From NCBI GenBank assembly GCA_035222895.1, contig JAVYIG010000062.1:1001501-1065500 (forward strand): a stretch of 64,000 bases of DNA, written 5' to 3'. Position numbers and translations under genes: made by a program. Each line of letters starts with the position of its first letter. Position 1 is the first letter of the stretch. Of this stretch, positions 27,401 through 33,430 are shown in pieces. This stretch comes from Strongylocentrotus droebachiensis (Eukaryota > Echinodermata > Echinoidea > Camarodonta > Strongylocentrotidae). The notes under the pieces are model-generated. The model was not told where the DNA came from, ran no database searches, and saw only the letters and a list, made by a program, of their open reading frames with translations.

Positions 27401-30400
27401 TATACCCTATTGTTTTGCCTTTAGAAGTTATGTCCGGACTAGGCAATACGTCATTGTATTGAGATTGCCTGAGGTTGATTTTTCGTATGTATTTGCGATT
27501 GTGTTGTTTAACTCGCAGCCGGCCATGAGGCTGCATGCATGCTATCGTTATACTGCTTTGTCCATGCGAGAGAGCTATCGCTTGAGTGCCATAATCGTGC
27601 AATGCAGCATTCTTAATAACAGTTATTGTTCATGCTCATTGGACTATGCTGTGTATTTTGCACTCGCTATTCATAGAACCCTCGCGTTAATTATAGATTA
27701 TCTCCAAAACAACCTGGCACGGGGGGATTTGGGGCTTGGCACCAGTGGCGTACGCAGGATTTTTTCAAGGGGTGGGGGGGGGGGGGGGGGGGGGGGTTAA
27801 AATCGGGTCAAAAATTTCACAACGACTCAGGAAAATTTGAAAATCGCGCCGGCCAAAAAGTCGCTCAGTGGGGGGGTGGGGGGGGGGGGGGGGGATGTAA
27901 GTGAACATTTTTTTTTTTTTTGGGGGGGGGGGAGCCCAAACAAAATCGCAACGACTCAGCCAGGCTAAAAGTCGCTCAGTGGGGGGGGGGGGGGGGATAA
28001 GCGGACACTTTTTTTTGTTTTGTTTTGTCTCAAAAAAATCGCAACGACTCAACCGACCGCTCAATAAGCGGGGGGGGGGGGGGGGGGGTAAGAGGACACA
28101 AATTTGACATTTTGCTCCGTTGGGGGGGGGGGGGGTAAGGTCACCTTTCTTAGGTCAGCCATGGGGTAATTTTTTTTTCTTTTCTTTTCTTTTAAATAAT
28201 TAAAAAAAAAAAAATATCCAAAGGAGGGGGGGGGGGGGGGGTTTAGGGATTTTTTGGGGGGTTTACACACATACAAATACCAAAGGGGGGGGGGTTTAAC
28301 CCCCCCAAACACCCCCCCCTGGTTACGCGCCTGCTTGGCACAATATGGGATTAGCCCTGTGGCATGAAAAGAGTTAAAGAGTTATTTAATAAACGGTCCG
28401 ATGACATATAAAAAAACTCATCTTCCTGTCTCAGATTGCGATGAATGCGATGAAATAGAATATTCCGCTTGCTCTGTATATTCTACTTGCAACAACACGA
28501 TTGGTTCCTACCAGTGCACCTGTCTGCCTGGCTTTGGAGATCAAGGGGATCCGACGGATGGGCAAGGAACGGTCTGTAGTGGTAAGATAATGATTCCGAT
28601 TTAAAGATTCAGAAGCTAACTTATAAGATATATCTTCACTGTCTCTCTACATTGTTTTGTTTTGTCATTTTTTGTTTTTGCTTGATACTAGATTTACATT
28701 TTCTACTCCATTCTCGCTGGGATTGGATAGGCCCTACTCCATTGCTATTTTCCCCAACATATGCCCTCCCTCTTTTATGATTGTTTTTATCATTTATATT
28801 ATGTACCGTAGTTTTTATTCCACGTAGTAGAGGTGAGCTGGTCTAAAAGGCACACCACCGGACTGTGGATCACATGGTTCACGAGTCCAGTCTCAGCACT
28901 AATGTCCTTTGGAAAAACATTAATCTACATTTGTACCTCTCTACCCAGGTGAAGTAAATAGGTACCCGGTAGGATGAATTTCCTTGAATGTTTTTCTTTT
29001 CATGGCGTCTCAGCTACAGCCGAGGTAATAATATGAAACCATGTATCAAGTGCAACAGAGTTTATTCAGATAGTATTTGCGTTATATAAATAGACATATT
29101 ATTATTTTAAGAAGGTAATACATGAGCTATTGAAGAAAAAAATTGGGTTTTGACAGTCTTTATGATCACGTTCTTTATACATTTAGATATCGACGAATGC
29201 AGTAATTCATCCTTAAATGAATGCTCTCTGTTCGCCCGATGCACGAACACAATTGGTGGATATAACTGTGTTTGTCTCTCGGGATATGTAGACTCTACTG
29301 GGAGCTCTGGAAGATTATGTGCAGGTAGGCAGTAATACCCAATAATAATGTTCCACTATCACCGAAACTAACGCTTTAATAGGCTAATGCAAGAGAGGTA
29401 CCTACAGGATGCGGCTACGCATCGGTCAAATTCATGGAGCTAGCTTTGTGATATGTTTGTTTTACCCTGTGCTGCCGGTCAATCTTTCGTACACCAATAA
29501 ATGAATGAACGAATGAATGAATGAATGATTTCATGAATGATTGCATGAATGCAAAAATTAATAAATATGAATAAATAAGTAGAAATATGTTTTTACAAGT
29601 AGGCTTACATAAGAATCGATGGATCGAGACGTTTTCTCTCTTTGTCATTGTACCAAAGAATAATATATAGTGAACCATAAGCAGAACAGAGCAATCCACC
29701 TAATCTATATATTTGTGAGTATTTGAATAAAGCCCATCGCACACTAACCGATCTGAGTACGGTCCGACATTTTAACATGAGAAATCTAAGATCTGAATAA
29801 TCATATGATTGAGAAAATTTAAATCTAACGGGTTTTCACGATTGCTTGGAAAAAGCTTAATGGGTTCAGAATAGTGACGTCAGACCAGTAGTGCAATTGT
29901 CTACGATTTGTAGACGAATCGGCTTTGTATTGTTACTAGAAGATTTCAATATAGTGAACTCAGGTTGTACGTTTTCTTATTAATATTCAGACGTTAAATA
30001 AATAAGAGGATTTATGCTTAGATTTTCTATCTAATAGAAATACAATTGAATTGCATTTTTCGAAAATTGGCTAGGAGGGCGGTCGTGTAGTGTGCGCTGG
30101 GCGTAACAGGCATTATGATAAACACCTGGCCTGTGTTTAAAAATATAGTTGAGTTCTGGTCATGCGATTGCATTGTGAAAAAAACACAGTGTGGAAACGA
30201 TCAGAAAAAGTCGATCATCTAGCATATATATAATGATGTGTACTGCAAGGTTCTGGAATCGTCAACATTATAAGAAATTTGGCCCAGTCTAGCTAAAGTT
30301 AGCACTGTACACAGAAAAATGTATATGGGACTACACGAACATGTGGCATACAATTCCGTCCCGATTTTTACGCTGTTACATGCCATGTTTAGAATATTAA

Positions 30401-31683
30401 GGCATTTGAAGAGCCATGCTTTCCAAGGAACATTTTTAATCCGATGTTCTTCCACACTTGCATAATTAGAATGGAAACGCTCACAACTTATTTGTCACCA
30501 CTTCCCAGAACTCAACATTCTCTTTAAATACAAAGAGTTGCAATTGATCCAAATCGATCGCAAGTCCTCTTACCAATCGCAACTTTGCAGTCTCCTATCT
30601 CTTATGTCCATAGTTGCGATTGATATAAACTCTTTGTAAGACAGGGCCCCGATGCACATAGTATCCAATGAATGGAACGAATTCCAATTTCCCCCATAAA
30701 ATCAGATATCAACGAGTGCATCTCACAACCATGCTTCAATGGCGGTACATGTAGGAACTTGGAAGACAGATTTACATGTGAGTGTGCTCCAGGCTATGAA
30801 GGACAGAACTGTAAAATAGGCAAGTCTACTTTTTACATTACCATCATATTAAATTTTCTGAACAGTTCTCGTCATACATGTATTAAAACATTAGTTTTTG
30901 ATTTTTATCAACAATATGCTTTTGTTTTAGCAAAATCATTGCAATTACCATCGATCTTATTAAGATCATTTTCATTCATTTGATATGATTGTCATAAAAG
31001 AGCAAAATCCTTTGTAGAAAAGTAAAAAATTAGATAAAGGATGTTGATCAAAATCGGATTATCTATATAAAAGTCTTAAAAATGTCAAATTTGTGATTTT
31101 ACTATACGGTCTCACGATGACTTGCAATGTCGGATATTCATTTTCTTTACTGGCTCTCACACGCAAAAATGTTTTCAAAATAAAAAAATACCCCTTTTCT
31201 CAATCATAATGGAAACTTTGCTCCTCTCTTTCTGTTTCTCACATTCTCTATCTTCCACTCTCTTCCTCTGTCGTTCTCATCGTCCCCCTTTCTCTTTGTC
31301 ACCCCTTTTCTCTATCACCACCCTCTCTCTCCCTCTCAGACCAGAATGAATGCATCTCCGCCGAGCTGAATGACTGCTCCCCAGTGGCGGCTTGCACCGA
31401 CGAGCCTGGAACTTTCTCCTGCGCTTGTCCTCCGGAGTACACAGATACCTCACCTACTGATGCGGGCCCAGGAAGGGTGTGTGAGAATGGTAAGACGGCG
31501 ATATACAGGAGCATCTTCTATTTTAAGTAAAGGGGCAGTGGGGTATGCAGTAATGCAGTAATTTATTTCTAAAAATGGGGGGAGGGGGGGGGGGGGGGGG
31601 TGGAGTCATCCGAGGGCGGGTGTTAACACCTGGTTTGCCCAAGGAAGCCAGAGTGCCATAGACTCACGACAAATTGTTGTTGA

Positions 31684-31719
<36 letters not shown>

Positions 31720-32201
31720 TGTGCGTGCGTGCGTGTATGCGTGCGTGTATGCGTGTATGCATAAGCCTTTGAATGGTGGGGTGGGGGCCTTCACAACGTT
31801 TTAGATATTGGAAATGTTTTTCTTTCTTATCTGAGTGTATTTGATGGACCAGCCTGTGGTGTGGGTGAAGTGATATGGTTAGGTACATGAAGTCCGAGGA
31901 TGCCCAAAAGCAAGCCCTCTTTAAACATGTGTGTGTGTGTGTGGGGGGGGGGGGGGGGAGTGGGCGGGAGGTATTTACCTACATCAAGGGAAGCCACTGG
32001 AAGTAATCGTCGACAAATGTTTTGTTTCTTTGTGCTTTTTCTCTTACTGTTTCTTGTATATTTCTGGAACTTATTTTTTTTAAATATTTCTTAACAGGTT
32101 CCATGACCTTCATCGTCATTATCTCAATCGTCGTTGGTGTCATGTTCGTCCTCTTCGTCGCATTGCTCTTATTAGCCCAAGCGAAGAAGACCAAATTCTA
32201 G
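359..32201 (+). CDS. Leishmanolysin-like (M8) membrane metalloprotease with EGF and SEA modules, 22-exon gene
   Basis: Spliced gene of about 913 residues, built by eye from 22 exons listed separately. Seen: N-terminal hydrophobic signal peptide; HEIYH zinc motif (about residues 239-243) followed by AIG; a third His (about 347) and a Met (about 358) eleven residues later, the same spacing as the zinc ligand and Met-turn of leishmanolysin; family blocks such as LAFFEDTGWYKVNYDLADP and WGRDLGCGF. After the catalytic part come EGF, a small Cys-rich module, a SEA-like region, four EGF-type modules, a single transmembrane helix and a short KKTKF tail. Known: M8 enzymes are secreted or membrane-attached zinc proteases. 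Inferred: a type I cell-surface protease with the catalytic domain outside. All junction phases agree except exon 5/6. No AATAAA lies within 400 bases after the stop. It is not a plain LMLN orthologue, because LMLN lacks this modular tail as far as I know. Confidence 0.9.
505..695. repeat. Perfect hairpin, 84-bp arms
   Basis: The arm 505-588 is the exact reverse complement of 612-695, with a 23-base spacer. The ends read GGCCCGAATT/AATTCGGGCC, and inner words AAACCTCCTTTTGTT are repeated. It lies in intron 1, 24 bases from the exon 1 donor. It is probably a palindromic MITE. Confidence 0.9.
800..1460. repeat. GC-rich block of CACGG/CCGTG words
   Basis: In intron 1. Words such as CCACGG, CCGTGG, ACGTGAG and CCGTGAG recur on both sides of an AT-rich centre (about 960-1060), with a G tract at 870-887. 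It resembles the mirrored-arm elements elsewhere in the window, but I cannot see clear ends or a target duplication. Open frames here look accidental. Confidence 0.35.
1988..2116 (+). CDS. M8 protease exon 2
   Basis: Acceptor TTTGCAAAG after a pyrimidine-rich run, donor ATG|GTAAGT, phase 0 to 0, 43 codons. It encodes a Ser-rich linker then MKFEVWYDESV, which matches the 'YDESV' block near the start of mature leishmanolysin-like proteins. Confidence 0.75.
2211..2599. mobile_element. MITE with 26-bp perfect terminal inverted repeats, copy 1
   Basis: The left end TTAAAGATAAACTTGAGTTC continues to CTGGTAA, and the right end is its exact reverse complement. Both ends are TTAA, which may be the target duplication. 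Homologous inner sequence occurs in the copies at 3589 and 30137. Confidence 0.85.
3589..3983. mobile_element. MITE, same family, copy 2
   Basis: Begins TTAAAGATTAAGTTGAGTTC and ends with CCAGAACTCAACC...TTTAA. The inner sequence (GTCATGCGATTGCATTGTGAAA, then a GGGACTACACGAACACGTGG block) closely matches the copy at 30137, so these two are the same subfamily. Confidence 0.85.
4354..4480 (+). mobile_element. SINE 3' fragment
   Basis: 'AATACTCCCAAGGGCGTGGA', 'ATTGTGCGTG' and 'GACGGTATTTCGTATTTAGC' match the 3' half of the SINE at 8330-8620. The tRNA-like head is missing. Confidence 0.6.
4529..4608 (+). CDS. M8 protease exon 3
   Basis: Acceptor ATCTAG, donor GACAG|GTAACT, phase 0 to 2. The peptide VDLISRQLQVKEE corresponds to the 'W..AL.V' helix that precedes the first conserved Cys in the M8 family. 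Confidence 0.7.
4847..4955 (+). CDS. M8 protease exon 4
   Basis: Acceptor TTAACAG, donor CAT|GTAAGT, phase 2 to 0. It contains four Cys and ends NCGIATVPEHHLH, matching the conserved 'CG...VPEEHL' block of leishmanolysin-like proteins. Confidence 0.85.
5576..5773 (+). CDS. M8 protease exon 5 (3' boundary uncertain)
   Basis: Acceptor TATAG. The peptide includes a CSTCK pair, DVHFTLYVTS and GFASACYLD, which match the M8 blocks 'DFVFYVS' and 'AYAAHC'. The best-looking donor is at 5760 (AATAG|GTGGGA, phase 2), but it would throw exon 6 out of frame; a weaker donor at 5773 (AGA|GTACCC) keeps phase 0. The end given is the in-frame one. A missed micro-exon is the alternative. Confidence 0.7.
6010..6195. 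repeat. Pyrimidine (CT/CCCT) tract
   Basis: About 185 bases of almost pure C and T on the plus strand, in intron 5. It can look like an open frame of Ser/Leu/Pro in several frames, but it is simple sequence. Confidence 0.9.
6315..6500. repeat. Tandem duplication with G tracts
   Basis: Two copies of a block 'ACCCTTTC.GCC.AACCG', G-run, 'TTTGGA.GAATGGTCGCGTTC.AGTCAACG', spaced by about 85-95 bases. Intron 5. Confidence 0.6.
7235..7330 (+). CDS. M8 protease exon 6, zinc-binding HExxH
   Basis: Acceptor CCAAG, donor ATA|GTAAGT, 32 codons. It encodes AGFINICPGG followed by QHEIYHAI. The two His are zinc ligands and the Glu is the catalytic base of the HExxH motif. The motif continues across the intron into exon 7 (GIS), so the active site is split between exons. 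Confidence 0.9.
7850..8097. repeat. Dispersed repeat (CCACAGGGCTAATCCCC family)
   Basis: Matches 41555-41700 in the same orientation and 27505-27742 plus 28334-28385 in reverse. Shared words include CACAGGGCTAATCCCC, GATAATC.GATTAACTCGAT and GTGCATGCAGCCT.ATGGCAGG. Class unknown. Confidence 0.65.
8325..8625 (+). mobile_element. tRNA-derived SINE, near complete
   Basis: The tRNA-like head has a B box, GGTTCGATACC, at about 8379-8389. It is followed by GCACTAATGCCATATGGCAA, CATTCATCTACATT, CCAGGAGAGAATTAGGGACC and a tail GGAGTGGAAATGGTGCATAT, then GACGGTATTTCGTACTAAGC. It lies in intron 6. The same parts occur in other SINE copies in this window. It is not a functional tRNA: there is no folded acceptor stem. 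Confidence 0.7.
9445..9539 (+). CDS. M8 protease exon 7
   Basis: Acceptor TTACAG, donor AGCAG|GTAAGG, phase 0 to 2. It encodes GISPGLYALYRDENG, the family block that follows HExxHA in M8 proteases ('GFS..L...RDENG'). It is followed by the longest intron in the gene, 8.9 kb, filled with mobile DNA. Confidence 0.9.
9600..9850. repeat. Dispersed repeat, copy A
   Basis: ATGAAATGGAAGCTCTTAT, TATGTTTTGACTAAT and TTGACGGGAAACCG followed by TTGATATATTTGGTAAATTA recur in the same order at 25915-26065. Class unknown; no coding potential seen. Confidence 0.65.
10432..10900 (+). repeat. 15-bp minisatellite, left arm
   Basis: About 30 units of GACAATTGCTCCGCC with ATT/TTT (CAATTG to CATTTG) variation and occasional insertion of AAAACGC. 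The unit is a multiple of three without stops, so all frames stay open; this explains the MSAEQ/CSADI/TIAPP-type reading frames, which are not genes. Confidence 0.95.
11660..11825. repeat. CpG/alternating purine-pyrimidine stretches
   Basis: GCGCGCATGCGCGTGTGCG near 11682 and GCGCGCGCACTGACGCGCGG with CGTACGCGCACGCGCGCG near 11780-11820. These are alternating and Z-DNA-prone, within unclassified repetitive DNA inside the mirrored-arm element. Confidence 0.6.
12125..12800. repeat. Satellite of 11 units (about 55-70 bp) with internal hairpin
   Basis: Each unit carries AAATTATAAGGTGGTCTGTA, then TATACAGCCCACCTGATAAA and AATAAAGGCAA. GGTGGTCTGTA and TACAGCCCACC can pair with one mismatch. Eleven CAGCCCACCT copies were counted. 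Unit length varies through AATA insertions. Confidence 0.9.
12804..13157. repeat. Direct repeat, copy 1
   Basis: About 354 bases, from AATTACAAAAATAACATTAG to GAATAGCACTAGCTCA, nearly identical to 14141-14495. It immediately follows the satellite. There are no LTR-type TG...CA ends. Confidence 0.85.
13807..13829. repeat. 23-base perfect palindrome
   Basis: Arms CATGACAATTG and CAATTGTCATG around a single T. Short; could be chance or a fossil element. Confidence 0.6.
14141..14495. repeat. Direct repeat, copy 2
   Basis: Near-identical to 12804-13157 in the same orientation, 1.3 kb apart. Preceded by AT-rich triplet-like sequence (AATAATGAT runs) and followed by unrelated sequence. Confidence 0.85.
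15005..15543 (-). repeat. 15-bp minisatellite, right arm (inverted)
   Basis: Same unit as the left arm in reverse orientation (GGCGGAGCAATTGTC), more than 30 units, with the same outermost order of variants. The mirrored variant order at the tips shows the arms are copies of one another rather than independent arrays. Confidence 0.95.
15615..17599. mobile_element. DNA transposon-like element, TTA target duplication, TTACGA-word arms
   Basis: The ends are inverted repeats of about 47 bases with one mismatch, starting TACCCCCTTCACATACACGG. TTA flanks both sides (15612-15614 and 17600-17602). The arms carry many TTACGA/TTACGG/ACGAGTT words, in opposite orientation toward the centre. A 3-bp TWA duplication is the PIF/Harbinger pattern, but no transposase is present. 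A LINE fragment (16258-17294) is nested inside. Intron 7. Confidence 0.8.
16258..17294 (-). mobile_element. LINE 3' fragment nested in transposon
   Basis: The minus strand encodes about 97 residues (17284-16991) with MERIQKRACRTILGDQYINY and LSDRRKQLCTNFASSL, typical of the C-terminal end of non-LTR reverse transcriptases. The 3' end carries an AATC-type tail. TGACTTTG is repeated at 16250-16257 and 17295-17302, a perfect 8-bp target duplication. Truncated at the 5' end. Confidence 0.85.
18411..18525 (+). CDS. M8 protease exon 8
   Basis: Acceptor TTTATAG, donor ATA|GTAAGT, phase 2 to 0. It encodes YWQWSDRVARTQTLDWD and then NVTIMVTPNLI, matching the conserved 'W......VTP.V' segment. Confidence 0.85.
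19298..19346. repeat. CA microsatellite
   Basis: (CA)n with CG interruptions, in intron 8, about 100 bases before the exon 9 acceptor. Confidence 0.9.
19443..19559 (+). CDS. M8 protease exon 9, third zinc ligand
   Basis: Acceptor ATTGTAG, donor CCG|GTAGGA, phase 0 to 0. It encodes ARE-YYGC then IEGVELED and ALAHFEARLMP. The His in ALAHFEAR aligns with the third zinc ligand of leishmanolysin ('SHWEKR' in LMLN). Confidence 0.9.
19690..19985. repeat. Degenerate tandem repeat, CGACACCCnTATGTTC word
   Basis: Roughly fourteen copies of a 17-22 base unit (for example CCGACACCC, TTACGACACCCCTGTGTCC, CTGACACCCGTATGTTCCG, CAACACCTGTATG). It fills most of intron 9. No coding frame. Confidence 0.6.
20078..20265 (+). 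CDS. M8 protease exon 10, Met-turn
   Basis: Acceptor TTGCTAG, donor AACAG|GTGAGA, phase 0 to 2. TESMGP carries the Met-turn. FSRFTLAFFEDTGWYKVNY and WGRDLGCGFV are the most conserved M8 stretch and make the family assignment firm. Confidence 0.95.
20714..20831 (+). CDS. M8 protease exon 11
   Basis: Acceptor TATGAAG with a poor pyrimidine tract immediately upstream, donor TATCAG|GTGCCG, phase 2 to 0. It encodes SPYCEKPGELLCGVEGRP and four Cys, matching the 'PFCD...LTC..D..AV..C' section of leishmanolysin-like proteins. Confidence 0.8.
20832..22448. other. Intron 11, no recognised feature
   Basis: AT-rich, with a 13-base G tract at about 21692-21704 and a GT-rich patch near 21240. No coding exon or known repeat recognised. 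Confidence 0.5.
22449..22538 (+). CDS. M8 protease exon 12
   Basis: Acceptor ACTTCAG, donor TAC|GTAAGT, exactly 30 codons. It encodes YFDSLPGF and VGGWRMLEDHCPVIY, the counterpart of 'YFDELSGI...GGSVEIADYCPF' in LMLN. Confidence 0.9.
23612..23663 (+). CDS. M8 protease exon 13, end of catalytic region
   Basis: Short exon of 52 bases, acceptor GTATATAG, donor AGAG|GTTAGT, phase 0 to 1. It encodes RLQTNDYRRQTCHR, like the 'C' block that ends the M8 domain. It shifts the gene into phase 1, the phase used by all following modules. Confidence 0.7.
24340..24540 (-). repeat. Degraded MITE fragment (family of 2211/3589), reverse
   Basis: GATCATTCCAGAACCC and CATCATCAACTTTTTCTTTC, then CACAGTGTAATGGAATGA, read in reverse, match the MITE interior. 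Ends are lost. Confidence 0.4.
24631..24744 (+). CDS. M8 protease exon 14, EGF-like module 1
   Basis: Acceptor CCCACAG, phase 1 to 1, 38 codons. DINECDSDPCNNGATC and FCTCTAEYEGRHC form a full six-Cys EGF; the DINEC start is the calcium-binding EGF type. Confidence 0.95.
24835..24985 (+). mobile_element. SINE fragment
   Basis: GGCACTAATATTCTCTTGCAA, CATTAATCTACATTTGCCAC and CCAAGGTGAAGTGAACGGAT match the SINE body. The tRNA-like head is eroded. Confidence 0.55.
25129..25236 (+). CDS. M8 protease exon 15, small Cys-rich module
   Basis: Acceptor ATCACAG, phase 1 to 1, 36 codons. KTICSTSDQC, NEVCKDGLCSCGHG and GCQ give six Cys in a pattern resembling EB-type modules. The family name is a guess; the exon itself is well supported by phase and open frame. 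Confidence 0.75.
25657..25778 (+). CDS. M8 protease exon 16, SEA-like first half
   Basis: Acceptor TTTCCAG, donor GCG|GTACGA, phase 1 to 0. FDMWFQITDINGSLALY and the following F-K-S-S-D-E-I-I segment resemble the first strand and helix of SEA domains. Confidence 0.75.
25915..26310. repeat. Dispersed repeat copy B plus reverse MITE fragment
   Basis: 25915-26065 matches 9600-9740. From about 26180, GATTCCAGAACCTTGCAGTA and GCTAGATGATCAACCTTTTC match the MITE of 3589 in reverse. The two elements are fused or adjacent here. Confidence 0.55.
26891..27125 (+). CDS. M8 protease exon 17, SEA-like second half
   Basis: Acceptor CCTTCAG, donor CAAG|GTATGC, phase 0 to 1. CSVEIESFNGSLGVEIEIV fits the SEA-domain strand 'v..f.nGSv.v...v'. 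A clear G-SVVV autocleavage site is not obvious: the NGSLGVE stretch takes its place. Confidence 0.75.
27743..28333. mobile_element. hAT-like non-autonomous element, G-rich
   Basis: Ends CAGTGGCGTACGCAGG and CCTGGTTACGCGCCTG are imperfect inverted repeats. CTTGGCAC is duplicated exactly at both flanks (27735-27742 and 28334-28341), the 8-bp signature of hAT transposons. The interior is four or five imperfect units of G tract plus AAATCGCAACGACTCA and AGTCGCTCAGTG. It split an older dispersed repeat. Intron 17. Confidence 0.85.
28435..28581 (+). CDS. M8 protease exon 18, EGF-like module 2
   Basis: Acceptor TGTCTCAG, phase 1 to 1, 49 codons. CDECDEIEYSACSVYSTC, NNTIGSYQCTCLPGFGD and VC show an EGF of the nidogen/thrombospondin-like long form. 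Confidence 0.9.
28826..29085 (+). mobile_element. tRNA-derived SINE
   Basis: The head (GTAGAGGTGAGCTGGTCTAA) with a diverged B box GGTTCACGAGTCC is followed by GCACTAATGTCC, CATTAATCTACATTTGTACC, CCCAGGTGAAGTAAATAGG and TACCCGGTAGGATGAATTTCC, the SINE body resembling echinoderm tRNA SINEs. Confidence 0.65.
29187..29324 (+). CDS. M8 protease exon 19, EGF-like module 3
   Basis: Acceptor ATTTAG, donor GCAG|GTAGGC, phase 1 to 1, 46 codons. DIDECSNSSLNECSLFARC and NTIGGYNCVCLSGYVD are diagnostic of a calcium-binding EGF. Confidence 0.95.
30137..30527. mobile_element. MITE, same family as 3589, copy 3
   Basis: AGTTGAGTTCTGGTCATGCG at the left and CCAGAACTCAACATTCTCTT at the right, with TTTAA at both outer ends. 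High identity to copy 2 throughout. Intron 19. Confidence 0.85.
30706..30819 (+). CDS. M8 protease exon 20, EGF-like module 4
   Basis: Acceptor AAATCAG, phase 1 to 1, 38 codons. DINECISQPCFNGGTC and FTCECAPGYEGQNC are a standard short EGF. The donor is AG|GCAAGT, that is, a GC-AG intron; no in-phase GT donor is nearby. Confidence 0.9.
   Translation: MSTSASHNHASMAVHVGTWKTDLHVSVLQAMKDRTVK
31340..31489 (+). CDS. M8 protease exon 21, EGF-like module 5
   Basis: Acceptor after a long CT tract, donor AATG|GTAAGA, phase 1 to 1, 50 codons. DQNECISAELNDCSPVAAC, GTFSCACPPEYTD and RVC match the long EGF form of exons 18 and 19. Confidence 0.9.
31680..31765. repeat. GT/GC microsatellite
   Basis: (GT)n followed by GTGCGTGCGTGC and GTATGCGT units; intron 21. 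A second GT run followed by a G tract is at 31928-31957. Confidence 0.85.
32098..32201 (+). CDS. M8 protease exon 22, transmembrane helix and stop
   Basis: Acceptor TTAACAG, phase 1. It encodes MTFIVIISIVVGVMFVLFVA and LLLLAQ, one hydrophobic helix of about 25 residues, then AKKTKF and TAG at 32199-32201. The basic short tail after the helix fits a type I membrane topology. Confidence 0.9.
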
Positions 32202-33050
32202 ATCGCGCCCGTGGTCGAAATGATGATTGAGTGGTTCGTCGAACATGTACACGGCGTTCGAAACAGTTCCTGTTAGACCTCTATAGTTTTGCGGTCTGCC
32301 TAAGCTCATGAATGAAATATCAAGTTAAATAATTTGCATATGTACACAATTTCTATTTTACATTATTTGTTTGTATATTATTTTTTAAGTATCGATTGTA
32401 ATAGTAAATTCATTAGTTTTTGTTTTGTTACGTTTTCTAAACTGATTTGTACCAAAATACTTTGTTTAGCCGTTTAAGGGGTTAGGCTCGACTAGCATAT
32501 GTGCTATTATATGGCCCCTTTCACCAACCAATAGTTTCTCTTTTTGTATATGTCAAATCAAACATAAAGAATAATCGTTATCGTATCGGGAGTTATCATT
32601 ATGGATTTGCCATGTGTCTGTTTTAAAATAGTAGAATAATCAAACAAATGAACGAAGTAGATGACTCTTCACGTTCCCATCAATTTATTTTACTTATTCA
32701 TTGTCGTGTGGTTGCATACATTTTAAAGGGAAGGTTGATGTCTTTTAAAAGTGAACAATTTTTGTTTGAGCTTTCTCATTCTCTACATAATCGAACGTGA
32801 CTACCAATAGATTTAAACAATTTTGTAATTCCTTCCGCATAGTATGTAGTCAATATTCACATATATGTGTGCGGTGCCTTTCACTTTATGTGATTCTCAT
32901 CGAACTGAGTCAGTTTTTCCATCGTTTTGATGATTCCAAAACCTCTCAATACATAATAATTATTAAGGACTACGGAATCAACATTTCTCAAAAACTTTAG
33001 ACAATTTCTATTCACGATTCTCTTCCTCTAACACAATAATAGACGCATTG
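32202..33050. other. 3' region of the M8 gene
   Basis: AT-rich, probably the 3' untranslated region and beyond. No AATAAA within 400 bases of the stop. A degraded MITE piece (GATGATTCCAAAACCTCTCA) is near 32930. Confidence 0.45.
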
Positions 33051-33430
33051 ATGAATTGATTGATTGATTTATTCAGTCTTCTTTAAAATACAGGGTAGTC
33101 ACTTCAGAGCCGCAAGGCCTGCATTTCAAAAGACCCCTCTAGGCAAGTGACAAACTACATGGTAAAAATTACAAAAACAAACAATCCAAACATATTCACA
33201 ATACATAATTCAGTTATTTACCACTAAATAAAAATAGGTACGTTAGTACACAGAACACGCTTCAGTTTGAAAAGACGAACTACATAAATTCATGCTTGGT
33301 TGAAATGAGCCAAACAAAGCAAGGGCATATAATTATATTTATCAATTTTTAAACAAGACAAATTCACATGAATTAATATACATGCACTGATACAATAAAA
33401 TCAAACAAAAATTAAAACGCACTAAAAGAT
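33051..33430 (-). mobile_element. Probable LINE 3' end
   Basis: A GATT/TTGA repeated tail (ATTGATTGATTGATTTATTC) followed by CTTTAAAATACAGGGTAGTC and ACTTCAGAGCCGCAAGGCC looks like the reversed 3' untranslated end of a LINE with a short-repeat tail. No coding part preserved. Confidence 0.4.
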
